The notes: generated by a model not told the origin, from the letters alone. Shown: positions 20,323 through 30,905, counted from the first letter of the stretch. The stretch is 64,000 bases of DNA from Pectobacterium punjabense (GCF_012427845.1 NZ_CP038498.1:3782001-3846000), one strand, 5' to 3'. Made by a program: numbers and translations.

Positions 20323-21546
20323 CTATTCTGCACTGGCAGAACGCGCACGACGCTTAGCCAGAATCAGCCATACCCACAGCAGCGCAATCGACAACGCAAA
20401 CAAAACGCCAAAGCCTATCCCGATCGCGATAACCGAGACGCCCAGTTTCACCACCAGAGAATAGAGCCCCAGCATTAGCAGCATAGCGCCGTTTTCGCCC
20501 AGATTCTGTACGGCGATTGCATTACCCGCGCCGACGCTGGCCTTCCCACGTTCCTGCAACAGTGCATTGAGCGGGACAATAAAGAACCCACCGAGCGCCC
20601 CTAGCAGAATCAGCAGAGAATAAGCACTCATAAGATTATGCTGAAGCGTGAAAATCACCACCACCACGCCGATCAAGAACCCCGCAGGCAAGCAGCGCCG
20701 TACGTTATCAAGCGTCACCAGTTTGGCTGCGCCACCCGCTCCCAGCACGATCCCAACGGCAACCATTGCATTAAGCAGCGTCGGCGTCGCGTTATCGGTA
20801 ATCCCAAGCGCATGTGGCACCCACAGAACCAGCAGAAAGCGCAGCGTTACACCCGCGCCCCAGAACATGCTGGTGCCGATCAACGAAAGCCGGGCATCGC
20901 CATCACGCCACAGCACCCGACAGGCAGAAAAGAAGCTGCCCGCCATCTGTACCGGATGCCACGGCTGCCCTGGACGCGCGGCGTTGAGATGTGGGATCAG
21001 CATATTCGCCCCCAGCGCTACGCCGTAAGCCACCGCGCAAACTGACAGCGCCCCGTAAATATTCCAGTCTGCCAGCACGCCCCCTGCGACAGAGCCAGTC
21101 AGGATCGCTGCAATGGTCGAGGCTTCCATCAAACCGTTGGCTTTTACCAACTGATCGCCACGTGTGATCTCACCCAGAATGCCGTATTTCGCGGGGGAAT
21201 ACGCGGCGGCACCAATGCCCACCAGCGTGTATCCCAGAAACGGATTACCGCCTACGCAAATGAGCAGCGCGCCCGCCAGTTTCAGGGTATTGGCGAACAT
21301 CATCACCCGACCTTTGGCAAAGCTATCCGCTATTTGCCCAACAAACGGCGCTAAAACGATGTATGCCGCCACAAACCCCATCTGCAAAAATGGCTGGCTC
21401 CAGTCGGGATACACCAGCTGTTTGATCAGCGCTAACGTAGCAAACAGCAACGCGTTATCACCAAACGCGGAGAAGAACTGCGCGATAATCACCGCGCTCA
21501 TACTGCGCGACAGCAAAGGCGTCGCGGGTTCAGTCTGTTGACTCAT
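20323..21546 (-). CDS. lplT: Lysophospholipid transporter LplT
   Basis: Major-facilitator flippase of the inner membrane that brings lysophosphatidylethanolamine to the cytoplasmic side for re-acylation by Aas. It is 407 residues with about 11-12 hydrophobic helices, starting [20 protein letters not shown]. The start overlaps the aas stop by 4 bp (ATGA), so the two are translationally coupled, as in E. coli. Confidence 0.95.
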   Translation of the reverse strand: MSQQTEPATPLLSRSMSAVIIAQFFSAFGDNALLFATLALIKQLVYPDWSQPFLQMGFVAAYIVLAPFVGQIADSFAKGRVMMFANTLKLAGALLICVGGNPFLGYTLVGIGAAAYSPAKYGILGEITRGDQLVKANGLMEASTIAAILTGSVAGGVLADWNIYGALSVCAVAYGVALGANMLIPHLNAARPGQPWHPVQMAGSFFSACRVLWRDGDARLSLIGTSMFWGAGVTLRFLLVLWVPHALGITDNATPTLLNAMVAVGIVLGAGGAAKLVTLDNVRRCLPAGFLIGVVVVIFTLQHNLMSAYSLLILLGALGGFFIVPLNALLQERGKASVGAGNAIAVQNLGENGAMLLMLGLYSLVVKLGVSVIAIGIGFGVLFALSIALLWVWLILAKRRARSASAE

Positions 21547-23714
21547 GCATTCGGCTCCGACGCGTTAGTTGCTGGTTCTTCGGCCATGTGACGCAGCGTG
21601 ACAAAGTCAGGCTTGCCGCTGCCAAGTAGCGGTAAGGCTTTCACATAGCGAATATCGCGCGGTACTGCCAGTTCTGGTACACCGCTGCGGCGGGCTTGTG
21701 CAAGCAGCACATCACGAGTTATTTGGCTGTCTGTGGTAAACAGCACCAGCGCCTCACCTTTGCTGCTGTCGCTTTTCGCACTCGCAGCATGCTGCGCCTC
21801 CGGCGACACCTTCACCGCCAGTTGTTCCACGCTTTCGAGCGAGACCATCTCCCCTGCCAGCTTGGCAAACCGCTTCACACGGCCGATGATGGTGCAGAAT
21901 CCTCTTTCGTCCAGTTCCACAATATCGCCAGTGTCATACCAACCCTGCTGCAATTCGCCTTCCGCATTTTCTGCCGCAGGCGCTTCGAGTACGCCGGGGT
22001 TTTCCACCCGCAGATACCCTTTCATGATATTCGGCCCACGCAGTTGCAGACGACCACCGCGCGTGATGCCCGGCACCGTAATCAAACGCGATTCAATTTC
22101 CGGTAACAGCAGGCCGACAGAATGGATCTTGGTCGCCATCGGCACGTTGATTGCCACCACTGGCGCACATTCGGTCACGCCATACCCTTCCAGGATGCGG
22201 ATACCAAATTTGTCCTGCCAGACCTGACGCGTCGTTTCCGACAGCTTCTCCGCGCCAGCCACGACATAGCGCAAACGAGCAAAATCATACGGATGGGCGA
22301 AGCGTGCATAGTTGCCTAAAAACGTAGACGTACCAAACAGCACGGTACAGTTCTGGTCGTAAACCAGCTCCGGCACGATGCGATAGTGCAGCGGACTGGG
22401 GTAAAGAAACACGCGTGCGCCCGTCATCAACGGTGTTAACAGACCCACCGTCAGGCCAAACGCATGGAACAGCGGCAGCGCGGACATAAAGCGGTCGCGC
22501 GGCGTGAAATCCGCTACGGTGCGAATCTGTTCGACGTTTGCCAACAGGCTGTCGTGGGAATGCACCACACCTTTCGGATTCCCCTCGGAGCCCGAAGTAA
22601 ACAGCACGATGGCTGCATCATCAGGTTTCTGCGGCAGCATCGCGCGGGCAGGAAACAGCAGATGAAACAAGATCCACAGCTTATCGACCAGCGTCACGGT
22701 ATCTTTCAAATCTTCCAGATAAACCCAGTTGGCCTCGCTGACCTGCTTCGGCAGATCCGTCAACTTGCCTTTTTCAAGAAACTGGCGAGACGTGACGATC
22801 GTTTTGATCCCTGCCGCTTTCATCGCACTTTGTAGCCCTTTCGCGCCCGCCGTGTAGTTCAGCATGGCGGGAATGCGGTTACGCAGCGATGCACCCAGAA
22901 TGGATGCCGCAGTGATGGTCGCATTCGGCAACAGCATACCGACATGCTCATCGGCGCGGGTGAAGCGCTGTAAAATGCGCGAGACACCCAGCGATTTTTT
23001 CAATAAACCTTGATAGCTGTCTTCATTGAATGAGATATCCGCAATACTGGCGGAATGCCGCCCGTAGCGGGTTCTCGCCGCCAGAAAGGCCTGATACAGC
23101 GTATGTTGCGGACGCGTTTCCATTCGCGCCTTCATCATAATCTGGTGCAAGCGTTCACCGGCCAGCGCACGGCGTTCTCTGGCACTGCTGGCTTCCGGCA
23201 TCGGCAACGTGGTCGGCGGCAAATAGGTGATCGTAATCTGCGGGAGGCAGCGGCGTTTAAATACGCCCGCCAGTCGACCAAACGGCGTGAACTCGGCACC
23301 ATCGATACGCACGGGGATGATCGTTGCCCCTGATTTCGCGGCGACAAACGCCGCACCGCTGTAAATCTTCATCAACGAACCGGTGACGCTAATACGCCCT
23401 TCCGGGAAAACGACAACAGGCTGGCCGCGTTCAATCACTTTGATCAACCCCTTGATCGCCAGAGGTTTAGTCGGATCTAACGGCACAAAATCGATATAAG
23501 GCTTCAACCAGCGCATAAACCAGCGATCGGAAATGGAGGAATACACGGCAAAGACGGGTTTTATCGGTAAGAATAACGCCAGCAGAACACCATCAAGAAA
23601 AGAGACGTGATTGGGGGTGATGAGCAATTTGGATTGCTGGAATTGGCTGCTGTCGCCCTCGATCCGGATGCGGTACAGACGCTGGAACACCCAACGTAAC
23701 AGGGTATAAATCAT
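21543..23714 (-). CDS. aas: Bifunctional acyl-ACP synthetase / 2-acylglycerophosphoethanolamine acyltransferase
   Basis: Repairs lysophospholipids by activating fatty acid onto ACP and transferring it to 2-acyl-GPE at the inner membrane. The 723 residues have an N-terminal PlsC-type acyltransferase domain (NHVSFLDG, Hxxxx[17 protein letters not shown]) and a C-terminal AMP-binding synthetase domain ([35 protein letters not shown]). The start at 23714 ([16 protein letters not shown]) fits the E. coli N-terminus, and GGGAGAAGG precedes it; the frame runs open to 23780 without support. Confidence 0.96.
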   Translation of the reverse strand: MIYTLLRWVFQRLYRIRIEGDSSQFQQSKLLITPNHVSFLDGVLLALFLPIKPVFAVYSSISDRWFMRWLKPYIDFVPLDPTKPLAIKGLIKVIERGQPVVVFPEGRISVTGSLMKIYSGAAFVAAKSGATIIPVRIDGAEFTPFGRLAGVFKRRCLPQITITYLPPTTLPMPEASSARERRALAGERLHQIMMKARMETRPQHTLYQAFLAARTRYGRHSASIADISFNEDSYQGLLKKSLGVSRILQRFTRADEHVGMLLPNATITAASILGASLRNRIPAMLNYTAGAKGLQSAMKAAGIKTIVTSRQFLEKGKLTDLPKQVSEANWVYLEDLKDTVTLVDKLWILFHLLFPARAMLPQKPDDAAIVLFTSGSEGNPKGVVHSHDSLLANVEQIRTVADFTPRDRFMSALPLFHAFGLTVGLLTPLMTGARVFLYPSPLHYRIVPELVYDQNCTVLFGTSTFLGNYARFAHPYDFARLRYVVAGAEKLSETTRQVWQDKFGIRILEGYGVTECAPVVAINVPMATKIHSVGLLLPEIESRLITVPGITRGGRLQLRGPNIMKGYLRVENPGVLEAPAAENAEGELQQGWYDTGDIVELDERGFCTIIGRVKRFAKLAGEMVSLESVEQLAVKVSPEAQHAASAKSDSSKGEALVLFTTDSQITRDVLLAQARRSGVPELAVPRDIRYVKALPLLGSGKPDFVTLRHMAEEPATNASEPNA

Positions 23715-23900
23715 GCCTTCTCCCAATAGACAGATAAACGGGTAGCTTGCTGAGGCACAAACCACCGAGCGATACGTCAAAATACTACATACTCATCAGA
23801 CTTCAAGCGACGGATATACGGCTTAACGCGAAGATTGCCGTCGGCACATCATTCACATAGCATTAATCACGTAGGGGATAGCGAAAGCGGGAATTCAGGC

Positions 23901-23992
23901 AAAAAAAAACCTACGCATCCGCGTAGGTTGGTGTAATCAAATGATTTCAATGTACAGAGTACATCGATATATCACCAATCAATACCTCTGGG
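23901..23992 (-). ncRNA. omrA: OmrA/OmrB-type Hfq-dependent sRNA
   Basis: The minus strand from 23992 reads CCCAGAGGTATTGATTGGTG, the conserved 5' seed of E. coli OmrA/OmrB. It ends in the hairpin CCTACGC-N4-GCGTAGG followed by nine T, also as in OmrA. Length is about 92 nt. It lies downstream of aas, the E. coli location of omrA-omrB. In E. coli the pair is activated by OmpR and represses outer-membrane protein genes (cirA, fecA, ompT), csgD and ompR. Only one copy is seen here. Confidence 0.92.
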
Positions 23993-24346
23993 ACTTGTTA
24001 CTCTAAGGATCGCCACTTATCTTCACCAGCGATGAATCGAAAGAGTTATTCTATAAGTGCAACCAACTGTAAAATTCTAGCGAATCATGTAAGGCAACCG
24101 CCTTCTCAGCGCCTTTTCGCCAGATAAATGCCGCTATTTACCCCTAAAGGTTCCTTTTCTCTCCGATTCCGCTTTTTCACCTTTTTCCCGCCCGATCACA
24201 TTTCCTGATTTTTTATCGGTAAATGACCACTCAAATACAGGGGTGTTAGTCCACTTTTTCAACAGAATCAATCAGAAAGTGAGGAGTAGGATCGCGGAGT
24301 CTGCATGGGGCAGACGTTGAATTTAACCAGGTGTGTGTAACGAATA
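23993..24346. other. Divergent control region between omrA and an MCP gene
   Basis: No coding sequence. It must hold the omrA promoter (reading left) and the MCP promoter (reading right). Reading leftward, a stretch near 24050-24075 (TTTTACAGTTGGTTGCA) could be an OmpR site of the kind known upstream of omrA; this is by eye only. Confidence 0.4.
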
Positions 24347-26002
24347 ATGAAGAACTACAAAATAGGTACCCGACTGGCCGGTGGCTTTGGCCTTCTTATT
24401 GCGCTTTCGTTGGCGATGCTGACCAGCGGTATTTACCAACTTAACCAGGTATCCAGCAGTACACAACAGATGATGCAAGAACCGCTGCGCAAGGAAAGGC
24501 TGGCATCTGACTGGCATGCCACGCTTGTCGCGGGGGTTCAGCGCAGTATGGCGGTAGCACGCAGTAATGACGACTCGCTGGTTGAGCTATTTGCAGCCGA
24601 AAACACCCGCGCTAGTAAAGAAAGCGGTAAACGACAGGAAGATTTTGCCAGCCTGATCTCTACGCCAGAAGAAAAAGCCTTATTCGACAAAGTTGGCGAA
24701 TATCGTCAGTCCTACATCAAAAAGCGCGATGCGATTATCACGGAGAAAGGCGCGGGTAACTTCGATCGCGCCAGAGCACTGTTCGATGATGAATTCGTTC
24801 CCGCTTCCAATGGCTATCTGGCAAGTGTGGAAGCACTGCGCGACCACCAGCGCGCCAGCATCGATAAAATGGGACAAGACATTAACACTGGCGCAAGCCG
24901 TGGCGATCTCATCCTTGCTATCACAGGCGCACTGAGCGCCATCATCGGCGTTCTGATCGCCTGGGTGCTCACCCGCAGTATCGTGCAGCCACTGTCGCGC
25001 GCCGTACAGGCTACGCAAGCCGTCGCGGCGGGCGATCTCACGCACAACGTGCAGCCTGAAGGGCGTGATGAAGCCGCGCAATTGCTGCACGCCCTGCAAG
25101 ATATGACCGTGCGTCTGCGCTCTATTGTTGGCGAAGTTCGTCAAGGATCTGAATCCATCGCCGGTGCTTCTTCACAGCTTGCCGCGGGCAATATCGATCT
25201 TTCCAGCCGCACGGAAGAACAGGCCAGTGCACTACAGGAAACCGCCGCCTCCATTGAACAATTAAGCGCGACGGTAAAGCAAAATGCCGATAACGCGCGT
25301 CAGGCCAATCAGTTGGCACAATCGACCACGCAGCAAGCGCAGTCAGGTGGGCAACTGGTGACGGAAGTGGTGGAAACGATGGGCGCGATCGACTCTTCAT
25401 CGAAGAAAATCGTCGATATCATCGGCGTCATCGATAGCATCGCGTTCCAGACCAACATCCTGGCGCTGAATGCCGCCGTAGAAGCCGCACGGGCAGGTGA
25501 GCAAGGCCGCGGTTTCGCCGTGGTCGCCAGTGAAGTACGCAGTCTGGCACAACGCAGTGCCTCTGCGGCTAAAGAGATTAAGGAGTTGATCGATCGCTCT
25601 GTTCAAACCGTGGAAGCGGGCAACCGATTGGTGGTACAAGCGGGCACATCGATACAGGACATCGTCAATGGCGTGCGCAAGGTCAGCGATCTGGTCGGAG
25701 AGATCAGCTCTGCCAGCAACGAACAAACGATGGGCATTGAGCAGGTAAACGTCGCGGTGAACCAGATGGAAGTGACCACCCAGCAGAATGCGTCACTGGT
25801 GAACGAAGCGTCGGCCGCTACGCAGTCTCTACAACAGCAGGCCGCACAGTTGGCGGAGACGGTCAGCCAGTTCCGTTTAGGCAACAGCCATCAGATCGCC
25901 CGTACGCCAGCGGCAGCGCCTTCGTTAGCCCTGCAACCTGCGCTAGCCGCACCGGGTAAGAGCGGTGTCTCTGCCAGTGAGGGAGACTGGACATCGTTCT
26001 GA
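24347..26002 (+). CDS. Methyl-accepting chemotaxis protein with C-terminal DWTSF tail
   Basis: Complete 551-residue receptor: TM1 near residues 12-30, a four-helix-bundle-like periplasmic domain (about 31-187), TM2 near 188-210, HAMP, and the signalling tip [21 protein letters not shown] Pro/Ala-rich linker leads to the last five residues, DWTSF, close to the NWETF pentapeptide that tethers CheR and CheB. It is the only one of the three receptors in this window with such a tail, so it may help adaptation of the others. Ligand unknown. It occupies part of the site taken by galR in E. coli. Confidence 0.95.
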   Translation: MKNYKIGTRLAGGFGLLIALSLAMLTSGIYQLNQVSSSTQQMMQEPLRKERLASDWHATLVAGVQRSMAVARSNDDSLVELFAAENTRASKESGKRQEDFASLISTPEEKALFDKVGEYRQSYIKKRDAIITEKGAGNFDRARALFDDEFVPASNGYLASVEALRDHQRASIDKMGQDINTGASRGDLILAITGALSAIIGVLIAWVLTRSIVQPLSRAVQATQAVAAGDLTHNVQPEGRDEAAQLLHALQDMTVRLRSIVGEVRQGSESIAGASSQLAAGNIDLSSRTEEQASALQETAASIEQLSATVKQNADNARQANQLAQSTTQQAQSGGQLVTEVVETMGAIDSSSKKIVDIIGVIDSIAFQTNILALNAAVEAARAGEQGRGFAVVASEVRSLAQRSASAAKEIKELIDRSVQTVEAGNRLVVQAGTSIQDIVNGVRKVSDLVGEISSASNEQTMGIEQVNVAVNQMEVTTQQNASLVNEASAATQSLQQQAAQLAETVSQFRLGNSHQIARTPAAAPSLALQPALAAPGKSGVSASEGDWTSF

Positions 26003-26248
26003 TGTCATATTCCCTTCAGCCCTCCTCTGCACAGTGCTGGAAGCACTACGACTTATAATGGGTTTTGCCGTTATCTGGCGTAAAAATTATGCATCGGTGG
26101 GCTTGGCCGCCGAGTGAGCGGCATGGACGCCGCGAAAGCCAGTGCCGTGTCGGGCGCGTGCTACGAGCTAGCATGAAAATAACGGTATTATCGCGCACGA
26201 AACTGCCTCTGAATTTGCATAGAAACATGACTAAGACGAAGGGACCGC

Positions 26249-26701
26249 CTACAGCGGCTGGTGATACAGCCGCACCGTTTTGTCCGGGTAGTCCAATCCC
26301 TCGCCGATGTAATGCCAGCCGTGGTTTTCGTAATAGCCGCTAAACGTGGCGTACAGGTAAAGGTCATCAAATCCCGCGCGACGGCAGAAATCTATTACGT
26401 GCCGTTGCAGCGCCACGCCCAGCCCTTTATCGCGATAACTTTCTTCCACATACAACGACGCCAGCCAGGGCGTCAGGTCCTGTCGGCTGATTAAATCACA
26501 GCGCCAGAGCCCCACCGTCCCGACTAAACGATCGCCATCCAACGCGATAAACGTCAGCGGCAGCGCCGCAGGATTCAGGCTATTGCGCACCACACTGGCA
26601 AAGAATTCACGGCTGTTCTGGCTACCGAAAGCCTGCCATATCCAATCGATCACCTGCTCCTGATGCTGGGGATGATCTGCCAGATAAACGATGTCCGCCA
26701 T
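26249..26701 (-). CDS. GNAT-family N-acetyltransferase
   Basis: A 150-residue acetyltransferase with a clear acetyl-CoA loop in LYVEESYRDKGLGVALQRHV and a GNAT C-terminal strand (LYLYATFSGYYENHGWHYIG). Substrate unknown. It starts 2 bp after the gntR-type gene on the same strand and is almost certainly co-transcribed with it, which may tie it to sugar metabolism. About 245 bp between it and the MCP gene (26003-26248) show nothing I can name. Confidence 0.88.
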   Translation of the reverse strand: MADIVYLADHPQHQEQVIDWIWQAFGSQNSREFFASVVRNSLNPAALPLTFIALDGDRLVGTVGLWRCDLISRQDLTPWLASLYVEESYRDKGLGVALQRHVIDFCRRAGFDDLYLYATFSGYYENHGWHYIGEGLDYPDKTVRLYHQPL

Positions 26702-26703
26702 GA

Positions 26704-27471
26704 CTAGACCAGTTTCCCTTGAAAAATCGGTACAGAATCAAACAAATAGCCGTCGAACTCCGGCGCGTCAGCGTCAGAGATTTCCATCAGCGTATTTTTG
26801 ACATTTTCAAGGTGTTGCCACATCGCCTGATAAGAGCCGGACACATCGCGACGCCGCAGCGCGGCCAGAATAGCTTGATGATCCGCCAGCCATTTCAGGC
26901 GATAGCCCTGCGTGCCAACATGGGTGTAAAGCTGCTGCCAGAGCGCGTTATCGTCACGACACGCCCAGATATTGCTGACCGTTTCCAGCAGCATCTGGTT
27001 TTGCGTCGCCCCCGCAATTTGCAGGTGGAACAAGCGATCGAAATCGCCGCGGTAATCTTTTCCGGCAATTGCAGCCTGCTCTTGCTCTAGCGTTTTACGC
27101 AGGTTTTCGATATCCGCTCGCGTTGCCATGCGTGCCGCAAACGCCGCGATGTTGCTTTCCAGCAGTTGACGCGCCTGTAGCATTTCAAACGCGCCAATAT
27201 GATTCTTGGCGCTGTCTGCCGCGTCATCTTCATCGGGAATACGCAGGACATAAACCCCAGACCCCTGACGAATATCAACCGTGCCTTCCAGCTCAAGCAT
27301 CAGCAGCGCTTCGCGCACTATCGTGCGGCTAACGCCATAGGTTTCCGCAATATTTCGTTCAGGAGGCAGGCGCGATCCGACGGGGTAGTCCCCTGATTGA
27401 ATCTTTTGGCGCAAATCACAGCCAATTTCCTGATATTGCTTCTTTTCTTGCAGAACCACATCCTTCGCCAC
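26704..27471 (-). CDS. GntR/FadR-family regulator, UxuR/ExuR-like
   Basis: A 255-residue repressor-type protein. Its N-terminal winged helix-turn-helix (GSRLPPERNIAETYGVSRTI, then VREALLMLELEG) and FCD-type C-terminal domain (FEMLQARQLLESNIAAFAAR; MWQHLENVKNTL; FDGYLFDS) closely follow E. coli UxuR and ExuR. It starts at GTG 27471. It lies 90 bp downstream of the PTS EIIB gene in the same direction. UxuR-type proteins bind TTGG-N4-CCAA palindromes, and three such sites lie in front of the PTS operon, so it probably controls it. The natural inducer may be a phosphosugar or uronate. Confidence 0.88.
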   Translation of the reverse strand: MAKDVVLQEKKQYQEIGCDLRQKIQSGDYPVGSRLPPERNIAETYGVSRTIVREALLMLELEGTVDIRQGSGVYVLRIPDEDDAADSAKNHIGAFEMLQARQLLESNIAAFAARMATRADIENLRKTLEQEQAAIAGKDYRGDFDRLFHLQIAGATQNQMLLETVSNIWACRDDNALWQQLYTHVGTQGYRLKWLADHQAILAALRRRDVSGSYQAMWQHLENVKNTLMEISDADAPEFDGYLFDSVPIFQGKLV

Positions 27472-27561
27472 GCTTTCACCCTACATACACTGGCCACCCT
27501 AAGTGCGGCCCTGATGTCCGCACTAATTTATCCTCACGCGTACTGACGTCGCGGCGGGACA

Positions 27562-27879
27562 TTAGTCTACCAAACTCAGCGCCTGATCCAGTACTTTTGC
27601 ACCATTTAATGTGCCGTAGGCGACAGGGTCGATCACCGCGATAGGGATCTGATAGCTATCCGTTAGCTTTTTATTTTCGTTAAGTTTGAAGCGCACCTGC
27701 GGCCCTAATAGAACCGCGATAATATCGCTGCCGAACTCCTGCAATTCATCCCGCAAATTTTGTTCCGGGATCGCGTAGATCTTAAATGCCATTCCCCGCG
27801 CTTCCGCTTCCTTCTCCATTTTGGTGACCACCAGTGAGGTCGACATGCCTGCCGAACAGGCCAGTACGATTCTTTTCAT
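27562..27879 (-). CDS. PTS lactose/cellobiose family EIIB
   Basis: A 105-residue phosphocarrier that passes phosphate from EIIA to the incoming beta-glucoside. The phospho-cysteine is C8 in LACSAGMSTSLV. It resembles ChbB/CelA. It follows the glycosidase gene by 38 bp and has a GAGGAAT ribosome site. Other parts of the system are EIIC at 29379 and EIIA at 30971. Confidence 0.93.
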   Translation of the reverse strand: MKRIVLACSAGMSTSLVVTKMEKEAEARGMAFKIYAIPEQNLRDELQEFGSDIIAVLLGPQVRFKLNENKKLTDSYQIPIAVIDPVAYGTLNGAKVLDQALSLVD

Positions 27880-27917
27880 ATTCCATTCCTCATTTTGGTT
27901 ATCTGCGTCTATTTCTC

Positions 27918-29354
27918 TTATTTCTCTTCATCATCCAGCGTCAATTCAAGCCGACGCGTGTCGTGTAGCTGACGAAACCAACCGGCAGATTTTTTCGGTC
28001 TTCGTTGCCGATCCTGTTCCAGATCGATTTCGATCAATCCGTAGCGGTTTTTAAACGCGTTCATTGGCGAAACATTATCGGTAAACGCCCACAGCATGTA
28101 GCCTCGGCAGTTTGCCCCTTCTTCTTTCGCCTTCAACGTCCAGTAAAGGTGTTCAGCAATAAATGCGATGCGGTAATCGTCCTGAATCACGCCCGTATCG
28201 TCTTTAAAGCGCGCCTCATTCTCGATACCGATACCGTTTTCTGCCACAAACCACGGCGCATTGCCGTAGTCGCGCGCTATGCGTTTCGCCATGTCGTAAA
28301 TGATTTTGGGATTGATCTCCCAGCCACGGGAGGTGTTCATGCGACGTCCCGGCAGCTCAAAATGCTCGTAGTAATAAGCCGGATGGAACGGCGTCTCCTT
28401 GTTCCATTCACGGCTAGGTGCTTTTACCCGATGCGGGTAATACAGGTTGATTCCTACCTCATCGACCGTGTTATCGCGAATGATCGCCAGCTCTTCTTCC
28501 GTGCAATCCCAGTTCACCTGGTGCTGAGCCAGTAGCGCGATCAGTTCCGCCGGGTATTCCCCTTTCAGCGCCGGATCGAGAAAGACGCGGTTATAAAACA
28601 GATCGTAAAGGTGTGCCGCTTTCACATCATGTGCCGCGCGGGATCGTGGATAGGTGACTTCAGGATTGAGGATCACACCAATCGATCCGCCGTCCCGGCC
28701 ATACCCTTGCTGCCGAAACCGCTGCACCACTTTTGCCGTCGCCAGATTCTTGTGGTGATTCCACTGCATCCACGTGTGCGTGTTCTGCTCATAAGGGTAG
28801 CGTAGCGCGTCCAGATAAACGCGCGTCTGCACCACAATTGGCTCATTGAAGGTAAACCAACGCTTCACTTTTCCGGCATAACGGGCGAAAACGGCATCGG
28901 CGTACAGCACAAACCATTCCACCACCTGCTTTGATGACCAGCCCTGATACTTCTCCAGCAAGCAGGCGGGCAGTTCATAATGTTCAAGGCAGATCATCGG
29001 TTCGATCCCCTGCCGGTGCATTTCATCCAGCAGATTGTCGATGTAGGCGGCGTACTCCTCATCAACGATGCCTTTCTCATAATCCAGCATGAAGCGTGAC
29101 CAGTTGATCGACGTACGATAGTGCGTCAGTCCCGCCAACTTCATCAGCGCGACATCTTCCCGATAGCGGTTAAAGAAGTCCGTCGCTTTCGCCGGGCCAT
29201 ACCCGTTATGCCAGACCTGACGATCTTGCTTGTACCAGAGATCCAGATAGGAATCCTGCCCGGCTTTCTTGCCGCTCCACCCTTCCGTTTGCCATGCCGA
29301 TGCCGCCGCGCCCAGAATAAAATCCGGTGGAATAGTCAGTGAAACCTTACTCAT
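27918..29354 (-). CDS. 6-phospho-beta-glucosidase (GH1)
   Basis: Cytoplasmic glycoside hydrolase that cleaves phosphorylated beta-glucosides delivered by the PTS. It is 478 residues with the family 1 signature DFILGAAASAWQTEG at the start, catalytic acid E171 in FTFNEP and nucleophile E372 in VAENGIG. It is coded between EIIC and EIIB with gaps of 24 and 38 bp. Substrates may include cellobiose, arbutin or salicin; this cannot be settled from sequence. Confidence 0.94.
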   Translation of the reverse strand: MSKVSLTIPPDFILGAAASAWQTEGWSGKKAGQDSYLDLWYKQDRQVWHNGYGPAKATDFFNRYREDVALMKLAGLTHYRTSINWSRFMLDYEKGIVDEEYAAYIDNLLDEMHRQGIEPMICLEHYELPACLLEKYQGWSSKQVVEWFVLYADAVFARYAGKVKRWFTFNEPIVVQTRVYLDALRYPYEQNTHTWMQWNHHKNLATAKVVQRFRQQGYGRDGGSIGVILNPEVTYPRSRAAHDVKAAHLYDLFYNRVFLDPALKGEYPAELIALLAQHQVNWDCTEEELAIIRDNTVDEVGINLYYPHRVKAPSREWNKETPFHPAYYYEHFELPGRRMNTSRGWEINPKIIYDMAKRIARDYGNAPWFVAENGIGIENEARFKDDTGVIQDDYRIAFIAEHLYWTLKAKEEGANCRGYMLWAFTDNVSPMNAFKNRYGLIEIDLEQDRQRRPKKSAGWFRQLHDTRRLELTLDDEEK

Positions 29355-29378
29355 GCGTTACCTCTCTTCTCGTCCGTT

Positions 29379-30716
29379 TCAGGCTTTTTCCGCTGCGGCC
29401 TGCTTTTCCGCTTCCAACTGCGCTAACTCGGCGCGGCGAGAGGCGACTTTGACAAACGGCAGATAAATCAGCATCGCAACGATGATGCACACAATCTGCG
29501 TCGCAACCGCCCCCATTGAGCCCGCCGTCGACAACCAGGCGTTGATGATTGGCGGCGTCGTCCACGGCACCATCACCACCGCTTTACCGGCAAACCCCAT
29601 ACTGGTGGCGAAATAACCAATCGTACCGGTCACTAACGGTGTGATAATGAAGGGAATAGCCAGAATCGGGTTGAGCATAATCGGCATACCAAAAATCACC
29701 GGTTCATTGATATTGAACACGCTGGGGCCAAAAGAGATTTTGGCAATCTCTTTCATCTCTTTGCGTTTAGACGCAATCATCACCGCCATCAGCAGGCCAA
29801 TGGTCAGACCGGAACCACCGATGCTCATGTACACATCCCAGAACGGCATAGTGATAATGTTCGGGATCTCATGCCCCTGCTCGAACGCGGTCATGTTGAC
29901 GGCAATCGCCCCCAGCAGAAGCGGTTCACGAATCGGCTTAATCATTTGGTTGCCGTGAATGCCGATCACCCAGAACAACTGAGCGACAAACATTAGCACC
30001 AGTAAACCGGGCAAGCTCTGCACCACGGATTCCAGCGGCTGCTGTACAACTTTATAAACGGCGTCATACAGATACATACCCGTCAGGCGGTGAAACACAA
30101 ACCCAAAGGTGGCGATAGCGACCACCGTGATAATGGAAGGAAACAGCGCGGAGAAAGAGGCCGCGACGTTGGACGGCACACTGTCCGGCATTTTAATCTG
30201 TAGCCGATCGACATTTTGCAGCTTGGTATACATCTCGACAGACAGAATGGCGATAAACATCCCCAGAAATAGGCTTTTGGTATCGGAAAACTGCTTCGCC
30301 AGCACGTCTTTCACCACCATCATCTGCCCGTTGACGGCCATTTCAATCGTAGTTGGCGTAACGGCAATAAAACAGATCACCGCCAGCAGGCCGGGGAACA
30401 GCCCGCGTGAACCATTAATCTTGCCAAGCTCAATACCAATCAGAAAGACAGCACCGATAGTCAGAAAGCTGAGCGTGGCATAGTTAATGCCGCTCATGAT
30501 CGGCTTAAGCTCCGCCAGGAACGAAAATAGGGGAAAACTGGCCAGACCATTTTTAGGGTCCATCACCATGTTGGAGATCAGAACGGAAAACGCGCCGACG
30601 ATAATGACCGGCATCAGCGTAATAAAGGATGCCTTAATCGCCATAATGTAACGCAGGCTATTAAATTTATTGGCAAAGGAGCCCAATGAATCAATCAGTT
30701 GGTCCTTAAATGACAT
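29379..30716 (-). CDS. PTS lactose/cellobiose family EIIC permease
   Basis: A 445-residue inner-membrane transport subunit with about ten hydrophobic helices and the family N-terminus (FNSLRYIMAIKASFITLMPV) and the signature FNINEPVIFGMPIMLNP. It is the first gene of the minus-strand operon EIIC-glycosidase-EIIB-gntR-GNAT. The Lys/Ala/Glu-rich tail (ELAQLEAEKQAAAEKA) is cytoplasmic. Regulation is probably through the operators at 30811-30919. Confidence 0.94.
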   Translation of the reverse strand: MSFKDQLIDSLGSFANKFNSLRYIMAIKASFITLMPVIIVGAFSVLISNMVMDPKNGLASFPLFSFLAELKPIMSGINYATLSFLTIGAVFLIGIELGKINGSRGLFPGLLAVICFIAVTPTTIEMAVNGQMMVVKDVLAKQFSDTKSLFLGMFIAILSVEMYTKLQNVDRLQIKMPDSVPSNVAASFSALFPSIITVVAIATFGFVFHRLTGMYLYDAVYKVVQQPLESVVQSLPGLLVLMFVAQLFWVIGIHGNQMIKPIREPLLLGAIAVNMTAFEQGHEIPNIITMPFWDVYMSIGGSGLTIGLLMAVMIASKRKEMKEIAKISFGPSVFNINEPVIFGMPIMLNPILAIPFIITPLVTGTIGYFATSMGFAGKAVVMVPWTTPPIINAWLSTAGSMGAVATQIVCIIVAMLIYLPFVKVASRRAELAQLEAEKQAAAEKA

Positions 30717-30810
30717 AACACCACCTCTTTGATCATCATATCGTTATATCGCGTGTAACACGCGGGATGGCCGTTACGCGCAGGGTAAATGCAGGTACCG
30801 CGCTTTCGCG

Positions 30811-30824
30811 TTTGGCATACCAAA
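30811..30824. promoter_or_regulatory. Operator candidate 1 (TTGG-N4-CCAA)
   Basis: TTTGGCATACCAAA, a near-perfect palindrome about 95 bp upstream of the EIIC start. It fits the core known for UxuR/ExuR-type regulators (TTGG-N4-CCAA). Confidence 0.6.
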
Positions 30825-30849
30825 AATCAACCATAATGAATTATTTTTC

Positions 30850-30867
30850 TGTGACATGATTCTCACA
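30850..30867. promoter_or_regulatory. CRP-like inverted repeat with abnormal spacer
   Basis: TGTGA and TCACA half-sites are separated by 8 bp instead of the 6 bp of the CRP consensus. A sugar PTS would be expected to be under CRP control, but the spacing makes real CRP binding doubtful. Confidence 0.25.
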
Positions 30868-30872
30868 AGACG

Positions 30873-30890
30873 ATATTGGAATTCCAATAT
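30873..30890. promoter_or_regulatory. Operator candidate 2, perfect 18-bp palindrome
   Basis: ATATTGGAATTCCAATAT is a perfect inverted repeat containing TTGG-N4-CCAA. It lies in the middle of the divergent EIIC/EIIA control region. Confidence 0.65.
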
Positions 30891-30905
30891 GATAAAAATG
30901 TGATT

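Noticed and set aside
24160..24240. FliA promoter before the third MCP gene
   Set aside because: A TAAA and a CCGAT are present, but the spacing is about two bases short and the -10 box is incomplete.
30850..30867. CRP site in the PTS control region
   Set aside because: Half-sites are right, but the 8-bp spacer is two longer than CRP allows; kept only as a low-confidence inverted repeat.
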